Below, piece after piece: positions 25,404 through 34,563 of a stretch of DNA of 64,000 nt; positions within the stretch are counted from its first letter, which is position 1, and each line of letters opens with the position of its first letter. The DNA is from Flavobacteriaceae bacterium UBA7302 (GTDB taxonomy: Bacteria > Bacteroidota > Bacteroidia > Flavobacteriales > Flavobacteriaceae): assembly GCA_002471825.1 (NCBI GenBank), contig DKQS01000001.1, forward strand, positions 233,567 to 297,566. The letters are read 5' to 3'. Position numbers and translations under genes: made by a program. The notes under the pieces are model-generated. The model had not been told where the DNA came from. It did no database searches and saw nothing but the letters and a program-made list of their open reading frames with translations.

Positions 25404-27416
25404 CTATTTCAGAAAACTATAATTTTTCGAGTAAAACAACATTTGTTCTTCAAAGGAATTTGGTTGTGAAATTACAATGTCTGTGATACTTCCGTCCTCT
25501 CCCAATACAGGTTCCATAACTGGATTTACAAATCCACTATACGGGGCAGAAGTAAACTTCGCGTTACGATCTAGCACTTCTTTATGCAAGGCTTGATCTA
25601 CCTTCACACCATAACCTTCTACCAAGGCCTTCGCAGCTTCAAAATCACCCTCAGATTTGATGCGTTGTGTTTCTCTCAACAAACGACCAAAAATCTCTCT
25701 TAACTTATCATAATCGTTGATGTTGTAATAGGTTTTTCCGTCTTTCACCACCTTTTCAATTACATTGTCTTTCATTCCTTGTTCAAAAGACCAGGCCGAT
25801 ACCCATTGGCGATTTACCATATGATCTTCTTCAATGTCATCACCAAGATTAATTCGAATCAATTGGGTCATCAACCCGTTTCTGATATAACCATCATAGG
25901 CAGCCATACCCATTTCTCTCCAATTATCGGTAAGTCCGAGTTCCTGTAGTTTTGGATCCATGAGGTAATACAATCCAACCAAATCAGCACGGCCTTCTTC
26001 CATGGTGGAAGCATAGTTTTTTAACGTCTCCTTTGGTTGTCCAACACCAGGATTGATAACACCTGAAGCGTGACCCACAACCTCGTGCAAGGCGGTATGC
26101 AATTTATCGGCAAGTTGACCGTATTTTTCTTCCAATTCAATCTCTTTCTCGTCGTGTGCATACTCTTTCAATCGACCTGTTCCGCCTGCATTGTTATAAG
26201 CATTGATGATGTTACCCAAGGAAACCGACTTAGAACCATGTTCCTGGCGAATCCAATTGTTATTTGGAAGATTTACACCAATTGGCGTACTCGGAGAGGC
26301 GTCTCCAGCTTCACCCGCCACGTTGATGGTCTTGTAAGAAACACCGACAACATTTTTCTTTTTATGACTTTCCATCAATGGAGCATTGTCTTCAAACCAT
26401 TGGGCATTATCAGATAGTACTTTCATCTTACGAGACATGTCGAAGTCTTTTATTTCAACAATGGTTTCGTAAGACCCTCTGTATCCTTTTGGATCGTTAT
26501 AGACTTCGATAAATCCATTGATCCAGTCGATGTTTCCTTCGGTAGAAGTTACCCAAGCAATGCAATATTGATCCCATGTATCAAGACTTCCCGTTTTGTA
26601 ATATTCAATCAACAGTCCAAGAGCCTCTTCTTGCTTGGCATTTTCTGCCACACCTTTTGCTTTTTCCAACCACATAATGATCTGATCGATGGCTTCACCA
26701 TACATACCACCAGATTTCCAAACTTTCTCCACCAATTTGCCATTTTCTTTTACCAACTTGGAATTTAAGCCTGCTTCAATAGGACGATCTTTTGGACCTT
26801 TGTAGGCAGTTGCATAAAAATCGGTTACATCTTTATCGGTGATATCTGGTCCGTAAAAATTAATTGCCGAACTCAACACATTATCCACTCCAGCCTTTTT
26901 ATTCACCTTCTTGGCATCGGCATCATTGAATAAGACGGCTACGATTTCTCCATCCAACAGGGTATTGGAGTCTTTCAATAAGCCTTCAAAATATTCTTTT
27001 GAGAAATCAGGCTTGATCTTGTCATTGGAATAATGGTGATGGATTCCGTTTGAAAACCAAACTCGTTTTAGATAGGTTTTAAATGCCTTGAAATCATCTG
27101 ATTCTCGATCACCTTTATAATTCTGATTGATGCTTTCTAGCGCCATTCTGATTTTTAAGTTGTGGCGATAGTTTTGATCCCACATGATGTCTCGACCTGC
27201 CAAACCAGCTTGCGTTAGGTAATACACCAATTTTTTCTCTTTCAAGGTCAATTCTTCAAATCCGGGAATTTGATAGCGAAGCACTTTCACATCGGCAAAT
27301 TGCTCAACAAAATAGCTAAACTCCTTTTCCGTATTCTCTTTTTTACCAGTATCTGATCCACAAGAAATCAGTAGTGAAGCCACTAAAAAGCTTCCCAATA
27401 GCTGCTTAATTCTCAT
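25404..27416 (-). CDS. Dipeptidyl peptidase III (M49), lipoprotein
   Basis: 670 residues from ATG at 27416, with a lipoprotein signal (SLLISC, Cys20). The zinc motif of family M49 is present as HEVVGH in TALHEVVGHASG, with the third ligand in MEEGRADLVG. It removes dipeptides from the N terminus of peptides. The lipid anchor suggests that it acts at the cell envelope on imported peptides. The open frame runs further upstream to 27494, into the neighbouring gene, so that part is not used. Confidence 0.9.
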   Translation of the reverse strand: MRIKQLLGSFLVASLLISCGSDTGKKENTEKEFSYFVEQFADVKVLRYQIPGFEELTLKEKKLVYYLTQAGLAGRDIMWDQNYRHNLKIRMALESINQNYKGDRESDDFKAFKTYLKRVWFSNGIHHHYSNDKIKPDFSKEYFEGLLKDSNTLLDGEIVAVLFNDADAKKVNKKAGVDNVLSSAINFYGPDITDKDVTDFYATAYKGPKDRPIEAGLNSKLVKENGKLVEKVWKSGGMYGEAIDQIIMWLEKAKGVAENAKQEEALGLLIEYYKTGSLDTWDQYCIAWVTSTEGNIDWINGFIEVYNDPKGYRGSYETIVEIKDFDMSRKMKVLSDNAQWFEDNAPLMESHKKKNVVGVSYKTINVAGEAGDASPSTPIGVNLPNNNWIRQEHGSKSVSLGNIINAYNNAGGTGRLKEYAHDEKEIELEEKYGQLADKLHTALHEVVGHASGVINPGVGQPKETLKNYASTMEEGRADLVGLYYLMDPKLQELGLTDNWREMGMAAYDGYIRNGLMTQLIRINLGDDIEEDHMVNRQWVSAWSFEQGMKDNVIEKVVKDGKTYYNINDYDKLREIFGRLLRETQRIKSEGDFEAAKALVEGYGVKVDQALHKEVLDRNAKFTSAPYSGFVNPVMEPVLGEDGSITDIVISQPNSFEEQMLFYSKNYSFLK

Positions 27417-27448
27417 AATGTTATAGTTAAAGTTTGGTAGGCAAAGTA

Positions 27449-28219
27449 CTACTTTCCGCTCTGTATTTTTCTGACTTTTATCAGTCTTTTCCATGCTTTT
27501 TGATGGAATAGAATGTACATCACAAAACAGCCTACATCCAATAAAAAATAAAAAAGGCTAATTCCACTAGGCGGATTGTTACTTGGCAGAAATTCGAAGA
27601 CACCGAAAGCCGTTGAAGGCCATTCCCAGCACCCAAAAGCAGTTCCTCCGATTTCCAGTAAGGCCACTACGATGTACATGGTAAAGAAGTACAAACGGTC
27701 TTTTGGTCGAAACCAAAGAAGGAAAAAGACAAAGAATGTCATTAGGAATCCGAAAACATCGGAAAAGAAACACACATACACTACGGCAAAACCAATGATG
27801 ATCAAAGCAAACAATTCCTCAATCTCTTTGTGATATTTTCGAGCCAGTGAGTCTTTGCTAAAGATAAAAACACGACCATACAAGGCTGCATGCCCTAAAG
27901 GAACATACCAAGGCACATTTTCCAACCGATACGTATACATACCCAAATAAATGGAAAATAAATACTCTCCAGCCAAGCCCAAAAACACGGCATACAGCAT
28001 CAATTTTCGGGTTCTTGGAAAAGCTCTTTTGTACATCCAAAAGAAACTTAGTAATGCTAGAATATTAATGGGAAGTTGAGAATTTACGTAGTTCTCGGTA
28101 AAATAGGTTCCGTCGAAAAAAAGAATAAAGATGAACCCAATAAAGATTCCGACCTTTCTTAAAAAGATTTTAGAGAGTTTGATTAAATCAGTTTTCGGAA
28201 CAGATACAATGCCTATCAT
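27449..28219 (-). CDS. Polytopic membrane protein of unknown function
   Basis: 256 residues with about seven or eight membrane segments. Conserved-looking polar and aromatic residues lie in loops (ENVPWYVPLGHAALYGRV; FGCWEWPSTAFGVFEFLPSNNPPSG). The layout resembles uncharacterised Bacteroidota membrane enzymes, and I cannot assign a reaction. It overlaps the Tag stop by an ATGA. Confidence 0.6.
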   Translation of the reverse strand: MIGIVSVPKTDLIKLSKIFLRKVGIFIGFIFILFFDGTYFTENYVNSQLPINILALLSFFWMYKRAFPRTRKLMLYAVFLGLAGEYLFSIYLGMYTYRLENVPWYVPLGHAALYGRVFIFSKDSLARKYHKEIEELFALIIIGFAVVYVCFFSDVFGFLMTFFVFFLLWFRPKDRLYFFTMYIVVALLEIGGTAFGCWEWPSTAFGVFEFLPSNNPPSGISLFYFLLDVGCFVMYILFHQKAWKRLIKVRKIQSGK

Positions 28220-28773
28220 TTGGGGTATTTAAAGCAGCTTGTTGTGTGATCATTTACCATGCCCGTTGCTTGCATGAATGCATACATAATCGTTGATCCT
28301 ACAAATTTAAAACCTCTTTTCTTTAAGTCCTTAGAAATTTGATCAGAAATTGCTGTGGTGGCCGGAACATCTTCTCTTGACTCGAACTTGTTGATAATGG
28401 GTTTGCCATCTACATAAGACCAAATAAATTTGGAAAATGATCCGAACTCCTTTTGAATTTCTATAAACAACTGAGCATTGGTGGTAGCACTTCGAACTTT
28501 TAATTTGTTTCGAACAATTCCTTCATTTTGAAGCAATTCTTGAAACTTGTCTTCTTTATAATTCGCAATTTTCTGATAATCAAAATGATCGAAAGCCTTC
28601 CGGAAATTCTCACGCTTATTCAATATGGTGATCCAACTCAATCCCGCTTGAAACGATTCTAAAAATAAAAACTCATACAAGGTCTGATCATCATAAACAG
28701 GTTCACCCCATTCGTTGTCATGATAATCTTCATAGAGTTTGCTCCCCGTCGCCCAAAAACATCGATGTTTCAT
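28216..28773 (-). CDS. tag: DNA-3-methyladenine glycosylase I
   Basis: 185 residues. Tag signature: N-terminal HRCFWATG with the first zinc cysteine, YHDNEWGEP, FQAGLSWITILNKRENFRKAF, and the C-terminal zinc part GMVNDHTTSCF. It removes 3-methyladenine from DNA. Its ATG overlaps the stop of the M24 peptidase gene (TGATG), so the peptidase, tag and membrane protein genes form one operon. Confidence 0.93.
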   Translation of the reverse strand: MKHRCFWATGSKLYEDYHDNEWGEPVYDDQTLYEFLFLESFQAGLSWITILNKRENFRKAFDHFDYQKIANYKEDKFQELLQNEGIVRNKLKVRSATTNAQLFIEIQKEFGSFSKFIWSYVDGKPIINKFESREDVPATTAISDQISKDLKKRGFKFVGSTIMYAFMQATGMVNDHTTSCFKYPK

Positions 28774-30119
28774 CAATTGGTTGTTATGGGTTTGATTGCC
28801 GTTTGTCTGGTATTGACATATTCAAAGGTTCCATCACCAAAAAAACCTGCTTCCTCCAACATAATTCGAATGTCTTTGTTCCATTCTTTTACATTCACCG
28901 TGGTGTTCAATTCAATGGCATAAGCCGTATTTTTCATTAAGGGATAATCTCCATTAAATGGAACGCCACCTTGTGAATCCCACATACCAATTGTTGTACC
29001 GGCACTATGACCGTAGGTACCTAAAGGATGCGTATAGATGGATGGTCGCAATCCTTCCTCTTTTCCTTGTTTTAAAGATGCCAATAGAATCTCATTACCG
29101 GTGCGTCCAGATTTCATATTAGTAGTCAAAATATCTTGTACTCGGTTCCCTTCTTTGAAAGCATCTTTCAAAAACTGCGGAACATCTGATTCGTCATCTT
29201 TCAGTAAATATCCGTGTTGTTGGCAATCGGTATTCAATCCCAAGTAAGTAATTCCGAAATCGCAATGAATCAAATCGCCCTTTTGAATCACATCAACAGG
29301 TTTTCCTTTTGAGAAGGATTCCACCTCCGACTTTAAAACTGCCTTGGCTCTTTGCACATCGATGGTGGGATGAAACCAGGTTTCCAAACCTAGTTCGGTG
29401 ACTTTATCTCGCATGAACCAAACCACATCATCGGTAGTGGTTTCTCCGGGCGTAATCACAGCATCCGAAAAGGCCTCATCAATGATATCATGGGTAATTT
29501 TCACCAAATCTCTAAAGTATTTCATCTCTTTTTCCGTTCTGGTTTCGATCCAGGCAATTCCAAGTTTTTCAGCCGAAACAAACTTGTCCGAAATACTTTT
29601 GGGCATGTTTGCCTTCAGTTCGTCATAATCTGTTTTTACGAGACCATCCGCAATATTAAAATGCGTGGAAATGTTCAATCCTATTTTCCTTGGATTACGT
29701 TCAGTAATTATTTTTTCTAAGGCTTTCCATTGATTGGGCTCTTTCTCTTTATTCCATGCTGATTTGATACTTTTACCAATATCATAACGCGCAACTGCCA
29801 AACGTTCTAAAGTGTTCTTTTCTTTGTCTCTGTAAAACACAATAATGGTTCGTCTTCGTGCATTCAACCAAGTAGCTGGTAGCATGGTTTTCAAAATTGG
29901 ATCTTCATTGTATTCTCTGGATATCAAAAGCCACATATCCAAATCCGCATCATCCATAAGCTTTGGTAGCAAATTCTGGAATCGATCTTCCAACAGTTCG
30001 TCCTCAACAATTGCCCTTTCCTTTTCTGATAAAATTGGGATTGTTTGAAATTCCGCAGGAGACTCTTCTTTACAGCTAATAAATGATAAAAAAAGAATGA
30101 ATAGTAGGGTGTAACGCAT
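28773..30119 (-). CDS. M24 family metallopeptidase (Xaa-Pro aminopeptidase-like), lipoprotein
   Basis: 448 residues, lipoprotein signal (LSFISC, Cys16). The creatinase N-terminal domain is followed by the pita-bread catalytic domain with metal ligands in HCDFGITYLGLNTDCQQHG, HPLGTYGHSAG, ELNTTV and LEEAGFF. It probably trims peptides at the envelope, as the DPP III nearby may also do. First gene of the operon with tag. Confidence 0.85.
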   Translation of the reverse strand: MRYTLLFILFLSFISCKEESPAEFQTIPILSEKERAIVEDELLEDRFQNLLPKLMDDADLDMWLLISREYNEDPILKTMLPATWLNARRRTIIVFYRDKEKNTLERLAVARYDIGKSIKSAWNKEKEPNQWKALEKIITERNPRKIGLNISTHFNIADGLVKTDYDELKANMPKSISDKFVSAEKLGIAWIETRTEKEMKYFRDLVKITHDIIDEAFSDAVITPGETTTDDVVWFMRDKVTELGLETWFHPTIDVQRAKAVLKSEVESFSKGKPVDVIQKGDLIHCDFGITYLGLNTDCQQHGYLLKDDESDVPQFLKDAFKEGNRVQDILTTNMKSGRTGNEILLASLKQGKEEGLRPSIYTHPLGTYGHSAGTTIGMWDSQGGVPFNGDYPLMKNTAYAIELNTTVNVKEWNKDIRIMLEEAGFFGDGTFEYVNTRQTAIKPITTN

Positions 30120-30222
30120 GACGGTTTGGCTTTTTTAATTGCTGAAAATTACTGTTAAAAGCGTTAAAAACCAATCCTATTTATAAATAATTTCGCAACT
30201 TTATAGAGCTAGTTGATTACAG

Positions 30223-30651
30223 ATGAAATATTTAAAATACCTTTTTGCTCTAAGTTGCTTGGGACTATTTCTATGGGCATGTGCCTCAAATCCTGTTAAA
30301 AAGAATACGGAAAAGGAAGAACCTGTAGTAATTGCCAATGATAGTTTGGAATATGAAATCATTATTATCGACGTCGGATTCAACTATTATTTAAATGCGG
30401 TGGCACAACCTCCAGGTTACTATTCTCAGAAGTATTTGGAAAATCAAAACCGAATCATGGTGGCCAATTGGAACTACCGTGTTGGGAATCCGCAGCAATA
30501 CAATCCCAATTTATATTGGAACACCATTGAGTACTTTCCAAATATTGATTACGGGTATGAAGTGAATTACAAACTCTTCAATTACTTCATTTTTGCCCAA
30601 AATAAGTATAAAATAAATCTAAGAGGAAATCGACCGAATCGAATTAACTGA
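30223..30651 (+). CDS. DUF6146-type lipoprotein
   Basis: 142 residues; lipoprotein signal LFLWAC (Cys20). The rest is rich in Tyr and Asn (LEYEIIIIDVGFNYYLN, QPPGYYSQKYLENQN, NYRVGNPQQYNPNLY) and matches the small Bacteroidota lipoprotein family DUF6146. The function is unknown. It overlaps the end of the convergent folA by 8 bases. Confidence 0.65.
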   Translation: MKYLKYLFALSCLGLFLWACASNPVKKNTEKEEPVVIANDSLEYEIIIIDVGFNYYLNAVAQPPGYYSQKYLENQNRIMVANWNYRVGNPQQYNPNLYWNTIEYFPNIDYGYEVNYKLFNYFIFAQNKYKINLRGNRPNRIN

Positions 30652-31135
30652 CCTTCTTGAACTTTAGGAAGCTGTAGTCGTGCGGATTCTTTTCGTCCTT
30701 CTCAAAATCCTGTCTTGAGATTAATTCCCAATCAAGCTTATCAAACTCAGGGAAAAACACATCCGCCTCAAACTCCTCTTGCACTAAAGTGATGTCGAGC
30801 TCATCAACCAAGTTTTCTTCAATGGCCTGTTGGTAAATTTGGGCACCTCCAATAATGAATGACTTTTCCTGATCAGAAACTATATCAATGGCTTCTTTTA
30901 GACTTGTAACTACTTCACAGCCATCTTTAGTATAAGATGGATTTCGTGTAACAATTACATTAGTTCTATTAGGTAGGGGTTTGCCAATGGATTCAAAGGT
31001 TTTGCGTCCCATTATGATTGGAAAACCAGTCGTAGTTTTTTTGAATCTTTTTAAGTCGGATGGCAAGTGCCAAATCAAATCATTGTTTTTTCCGAGGGCA
31101 TTATTCAATCCAATTGCAGCAATGATGGTGACCAT
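30644..31135 (-). CDS. folA: Dihydrofolate reductase
   Basis: 163 residues. Typical features are IIAAIGLNNALGKNNDLIWHLPSDLKRFK with the catalytic Asp position, IMGRKTFESIGKPLPNR, and FIIGGAQIYQQAI. It reduces dihydrofolate with NADPH and so recycles the folate used by ThyA, encoded 1 kb away. ATG at 31135 is preceded by a strong -7 box; the longer open frame is not used. Confidence 0.95.
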   Translation of the reverse strand: MVTIIAAIGLNNALGKNNDLIWHLPSDLKRFKKTTTGFPIIMGRKTFESIGKPLPNRTNVIVTRNPSYTKDGCEVVTSLKEAIDIVSDQEKSFIIGGAQIYQQAIEENLVDELDITLVQEEFEADVFFPEFDKLDWELISRQDFEKDEKNPHDYSFLKFKKVS

Positions 31136-31151
31136 ACAGTTGATTTTTGAG

Positions 31152-31159
31152 CAAAAATA
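31152..31159 (-). promoter_or_regulatory. -7 box of folA
   Basis: TATTTTTG then CTC on the minus strand, 16 bases before the folA ATG. The same TTTTGCTC context appears before etfB and pdhB. Confidence 0.6.
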
Positions 31160-31437
31160 ATTCAAATGAAATTCAGATTTGACGTTTTGAGTCAATTTTT
31201 ACGAAAACCCCTTAAAATACGACAACGTTTTCGGTTGAAAACCAACAATTTCTTGACAGAAAAAAGTCATTAAAATTTTAGAATATTCTTAAAAAATAGG
31301 GGTAATAATTTTTAATAAATAGACAATCATTTATAGTTTTTAAGAAACTCATAAATCTTTTAAAATAGTTTGGTTTTTATTTTGTGTGTTCTCGTGCTTC
31401 TATACATTTACCATAGATTTTTTAATGAAAAAAAGTT
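31160..31437. other. AT-rich intergenic region between folA and the E-set gene
   Basis: About 280 bases without a coding frame. It is very AT-rich, with one small hairpin (GTTTTC / GAAAAC near 31229-31244). It must contain the promoter of the plus-strand E-set gene, probably with a long leader, but no exact TAnnTTTG is seen; near matches are TAGTTTGG and TATTTTG around 31370-31385. Confidence 0.4.
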
Positions 31438-31734
31438 ATGGCAATTAAAAAGCAATTTTTGAAAAGTAAACCTGTTTGCAAAGTAACATTTACTGTTGCA
31501 GCAGAAGAAGCTAAAAGCGTAGAAGTTGTTGGTTCTTTCAACGAATGGAATGCTGAAGCGACTCCTTTAAAGAAGTTAAAAAACGGAACTTTTAAAGGAA
31601 CTGTTGATTTAGACACTAACAACTCTTATGAGTTTAGATACATTATTGACGGCACTTATGTAAACGAAGATCAAGCGGATAGCTATGCATGGAATGACTA
31701 TGCAGGAGCAGAAAATGCAGTATTAAACGTTTAG
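31438..31734 (+). CDS. Stand-alone isoamylase N-terminal (E-set/CBM48) domain protein
   Basis: 98 residues forming only the early-set domain seen at the N terminus of glycogen branching and debranching enzymes: VEVVGSFNEWNAEATPLKKLKNGTFKGTVDL, then YEFRYIIDGTYVNEDQADSY. No catalytic barrel follows. Such free domains are presumed to bind glycans or to serve as AMPK-beta-like modules; here the role is unknown. The rich leader and strong terminator suggest high expression. Confidence 0.85.
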   Translation: MAIKKQFLKSKPVCKVTFTVAAEEAKSVEVVGSFNEWNAEATPLKKLKNGTFKGTVDLDTNNSYEFRYIIDGTYVNEDQADSYAWNDYAGAENAVLNV

Positions 31735-31754
31735 TAAGTTTTTTGAGTAAAAAG

Positions 31755-31783
31755 AAAAAGGACTCCAATCGGAGTCCTTTTTT
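31755..31783. terminator. Bidirectional terminator between the E-set gene and thyA
   Basis: Perfect 12-bp stem AAAAAGGACTCC / GGAGTCCTTTTT, 4-nt loop, with T runs on both strands. Confidence 0.85.
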
Positions 31784-31784
31784 A

Positions 31785-32609
31785 TTATACAGCAACCGCT
31801 CCTTTAATATGTGGATGCGGATTGTAATTCAACAGTTCAAAGTCTTCAAAAGTGAAGTCCTCGATGTTGGTTATTGAAGGATTGATTTTCATTGTTGGCA
31901 ATGGACGAATGTCTCTAGACAATTGTAATTCTAATTGCTCATAGTGGTTTGAATAAATATGAGCATCACCAAAGGTATGTACAAAGTCTCCGGCCTCATA
32001 GCCGCAAACTTGCGCTACCATCATGGTCAATAGAGCATAAGAAGCAATATTAAAAGGAACTCCTAAAAATACATCAGCACTTCTCTGATATAATTGACAA
32101 GACAGCTTGTTATTAGCCACATAAAATTGGAAAAAAGCATGGCACGGAGGCAAGGCAGCTTTTCCTGCCGCTACATTGTCTGCAAATGACTGAGAAGTAT
32201 CAGGTAATACTGACGGATTCCAAGCCGAAACCAACATTCTTCTTGAATTTGGATTCTGCTTTAAATGTTCAATCACAATCTGTAATTGGTCAATTTCCTC
32301 GCTATTCCAGTTTCTCCATTGGTGGCCATAAACTGGACCTAAATCACCATTCTCGTCTGCCCACTCATTCCAAATACGAACGCCATTTTCTTGCAAATAT
32401 TTGATATTAGTATCACCTTTAATGAACCAAAGCAATTCATAAATGATAGATTTTAAATGCAGTTTTTTGGTGGTTACCATTGGGAAGCCCTCAGACAAAT
32501 CGAAACGCATCTGATACCCAAAAACACTTTTGGTTCCCGTACCAGTTCTATCTCCTTTTTCATTTCCGTGCTCCAAAATGTGTTTTACCAAGTCGTGATA
32601 TTGCTGCAT
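31785..32609 (-). CDS. thyA: Thymidylate synthase ThyA
   Basis: 274 residues. The nucleophile Cys156 is in LPPCHAFFQF. Other signatures are RTGTGTKSVFG, YGHQWRNW, QRSADVFLGVPFNIASYALL and HIYSNHYEQ. It methylates dUMP to dTMP and yields dihydrofolate. Shares a bidirectional terminator with the opposing gene. Confidence 0.97.
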   Translation of the reverse strand: MQQYHDLVKHILEHGNEKGDRTGTGTKSVFGYQMRFDLSEGFPMVTTKKLHLKSIIYELLWFIKGDTNIKYLQENGVRIWNEWADENGDLGPVYGHQWRNWNSEEIDQLQIVIEHLKQNPNSRRMLVSAWNPSVLPDTSQSFADNVAAGKAALPPCHAFFQFYVANNKLSCQLYQRSADVFLGVPFNIASYALLTMMVAQVCGYEAGDFVHTFGDAHIYSNHYEQLELQLSRDIRPLPTMKINPSITNIEDFTFEDFELLNYNPHPHIKGAVAV

Positions 32610-32814
32610 CTTCCCTTAAATTTTAGTGTGGTTAAAAATAAAAAAAGTGGGTAATACATTTTCTTCCAACCCATCCAAGAAGACAAGAAGTTATCAACTT
32701 TTTTTGATAAGTAAAGGGATTTATGAATTACGATTTGGGAATTATGATTTAAGACTCAACACTTGAAACTTATGAGTTGAGTCCACTTCGATATTTCGAA
32801 AAGCTAACTAAATA

Positions 32815-34560
32815 TTACCCGATAATCATACCAGCAATGGTTGCCGACATCAAGGAAGCAATGGTACCGCCAATAAGGGCTTTCATTCCAAATTCGGACA
32901 ATGTCTTGCGTTGCCCTGGAGCCAAAGATCCAATTCCGCCTATCTGAATTCCGATGGACGCAAAATTCGCGAAACCACAGAGCATGTAAGTCGCCATGAT
33001 CACCGACTTGTTGTAATTCAAATGGATGGCATTTCCAATAGTTTTCAATTCCGCTAGCTGGATGTATCCCACAAACTCAGAGGCTGCAAGTTTGATTCCG
33101 AGTAATTGACCCATCAAGGCCATGTCTTCGCTCGCAACACCGATACACCACATCAAGGGAGCAAAAATATATCCTAGAATGAACTCCAAAGAGAATCCTT
33201 GGTAAACCGTGTTATTCGCAATAATGGTATCCAAAGAAGTGAATGTCCATCCGAAGTATTCGATACCGTTAAATCCGCCTACAAATCCTAAAATTCCATT
33301 GATCATCGCGATGATTGCTACGAATACCAAGAGCATTCCACCAACATTTACGGCTAAGCGTAATCCCTCTGTAGTTCCGTTGGCAATAGCATCTAATAAG
33401 TTGGTTCCGATTCTTTCTTGAGAAACTCGAACATCCGTATTTACCTCCTCTGTTTGAGGATATAGTATTTTAGAAATTACAATAGCCCCTGGTGCCGCCA
33501 TTACCGAAGCTGCTAGCAAGTGCTTGGCAAATACCAGCTCTAACTCTTTATCACCACCACCTAAAAATCCGATGTAAGCCGCTAATACAGCTCCTGCTAC
33601 AGTAGCCATACCTCCAATCATAACTAGGAGAATCTCAGAGCGATTCATTTTTTCCAAGTAGGCTTTGATCAATAAAGGTGCTTCTGTTTGACCTAAGAAA
33701 ATATTCCCAGCTACAGACAAGCTTTCCATACCCGAAATTCCTAAGAAACGCGTTAAGATTTTCGCCAAAACTTTTACCACCCACTGAATGATCCCGAGGT
33801 AGAATAACAAGGAAGTTAAAGCCGAGAAAAAGATGATTGTAGGCAATACTTGAAAGGCAAAAATGTATCCGAAAGTATTCATATCGGCAACCAATCCTTC
33901 AAACAAGAATTTACTACCTGCTTTTGTGTATTCTAAAATTTCAATAAAGATTCCACCCACGAATTCGAAGATGGCTTTGACGAAGTTGATTTTAAGAACT
34001 CCAATAGCAATCAGCAATTGCAGGGCCAGACCGATTCCCACTTTCTTCCATTGAATCGCCAAGCGGTTCGCACTAAAAAAGAATGCAATCACAATTAAGA
34101 CAAACATCCCTAATACTCCTCTCCACAGGCTTTGCATGGAAAAGCCTTCACTTGGTATGATTTGAGCATCGGTTTCTTGTACCAAGGGTTTGTCTTCTGA
34201 AACCATAATTGGAGCTTCCGAAGTAAACTTGAAAAAAACATCTCCCTCGGAAATGGTCAAGTTTGAATCTGATAATTCTACAATATTGTAATAGCGAACG
34301 GTATCTTTAGGTTGTTGATAATTGAAAATCAACAAATTGTTCTGATGGATGTAAGACCCTTTGGCTTCTAAATTTTTCGCTTTTAGGTTGTATTCAAAAT
34401 TACCATTTGATAAGGTAAAGGTATCCAAGGAGTCAATGTCAAAAAGCGACTCTTGCGCCGTATTTTCTATCGCAGAAAAATTCCAGGATTTCTCAAGGTC
34501 TTGGCCAAATGCAACTAATGAAATGAATGCAATACAGATGGTAAAAAGGCTTCTTTTCAT
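32815..34560 (-). CDS. NupC-type concentrative nucleoside transporter with extra N-terminal periplasmic domain
   Basis: 581 residues. From about residue 144 it is a concentrative nucleoside transporter with the family motifs FLGQTEAPLLI, GGMATVAGAVLAAY and CGFANFASIGIQIGG. It should import nucleosides with Na+ or H+. The front is unusual: a signal peptide (residues 1-20, ending AFGQ) and an approximately 95-residue beta-rich domain with a lipocalin-like look (FEYNLKAKNLEAKGSYI...LLIFNY), then a linker. Signal cleavage would put that domain in the periplasm. Only 3 bases separate it from the upstream bifunctional nuclease gene. Confidence 0.88.
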   Translation of the reverse strand: MKRSLFTICIAFISLVAFGQDLEKSWNFSAIENTAQESLFDIDSLDTFTLSNGNFEYNLKAKNLEAKGSYIHQNNLLIFNYQQPKDTVRYYNIVELSDSNLTISEGDVFFKFTSEAPIMVSEDKPLVQETDAQIIPSEGFSMQSLWRGVLGMFVLIVIAFFFSANRLAIQWKKVGIGLALQLLIAIGVLKINFVKAIFEFVGGIFIEILEYTKAGSKFLFEGLVADMNTFGYIFAFQVLPTIIFFSALTSLLFYLGIIQWVVKVLAKILTRFLGISGMESLSVAGNIFLGQTEAPLLIKAYLEKMNRSEILLVMIGGMATVAGAVLAAYIGFLGGGDKELELVFAKHLLAASVMAAPGAIVISKILYPQTEEVNTDVRVSQERIGTNLLDAIANGTTEGLRLAVNVGGMLLVFVAIIAMINGILGFVGGFNGIEYFGWTFTSLDTIIANNTVYQGFSLEFILGYIFAPLMWCIGVASEDMALMGQLLGIKLAASEFVGYIQLAELKTIGNAIHLNYNKSVIMATYMLCGFANFASIGIQIGGIGSLAPGQRKTLSEFGMKALIGGTIASLMSATIAGMIIG

Positions 34561-34563
34561 GGC

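Noticed and set aside
31226..31244. GTTTTC/GAAAAC hairpin upstream of the E-set gene as a riboswitch.
   Set aside because: Only 6 bp and AT-rich; no known riboswitch motif.
32753..32783. 8-bp hairpin GACTCAAC / GTTGAGTC with 15-nt loop after the nucleoside transporter gene.
   Set aside because: No T run on either strand and a long loop; too weak to call a terminator.
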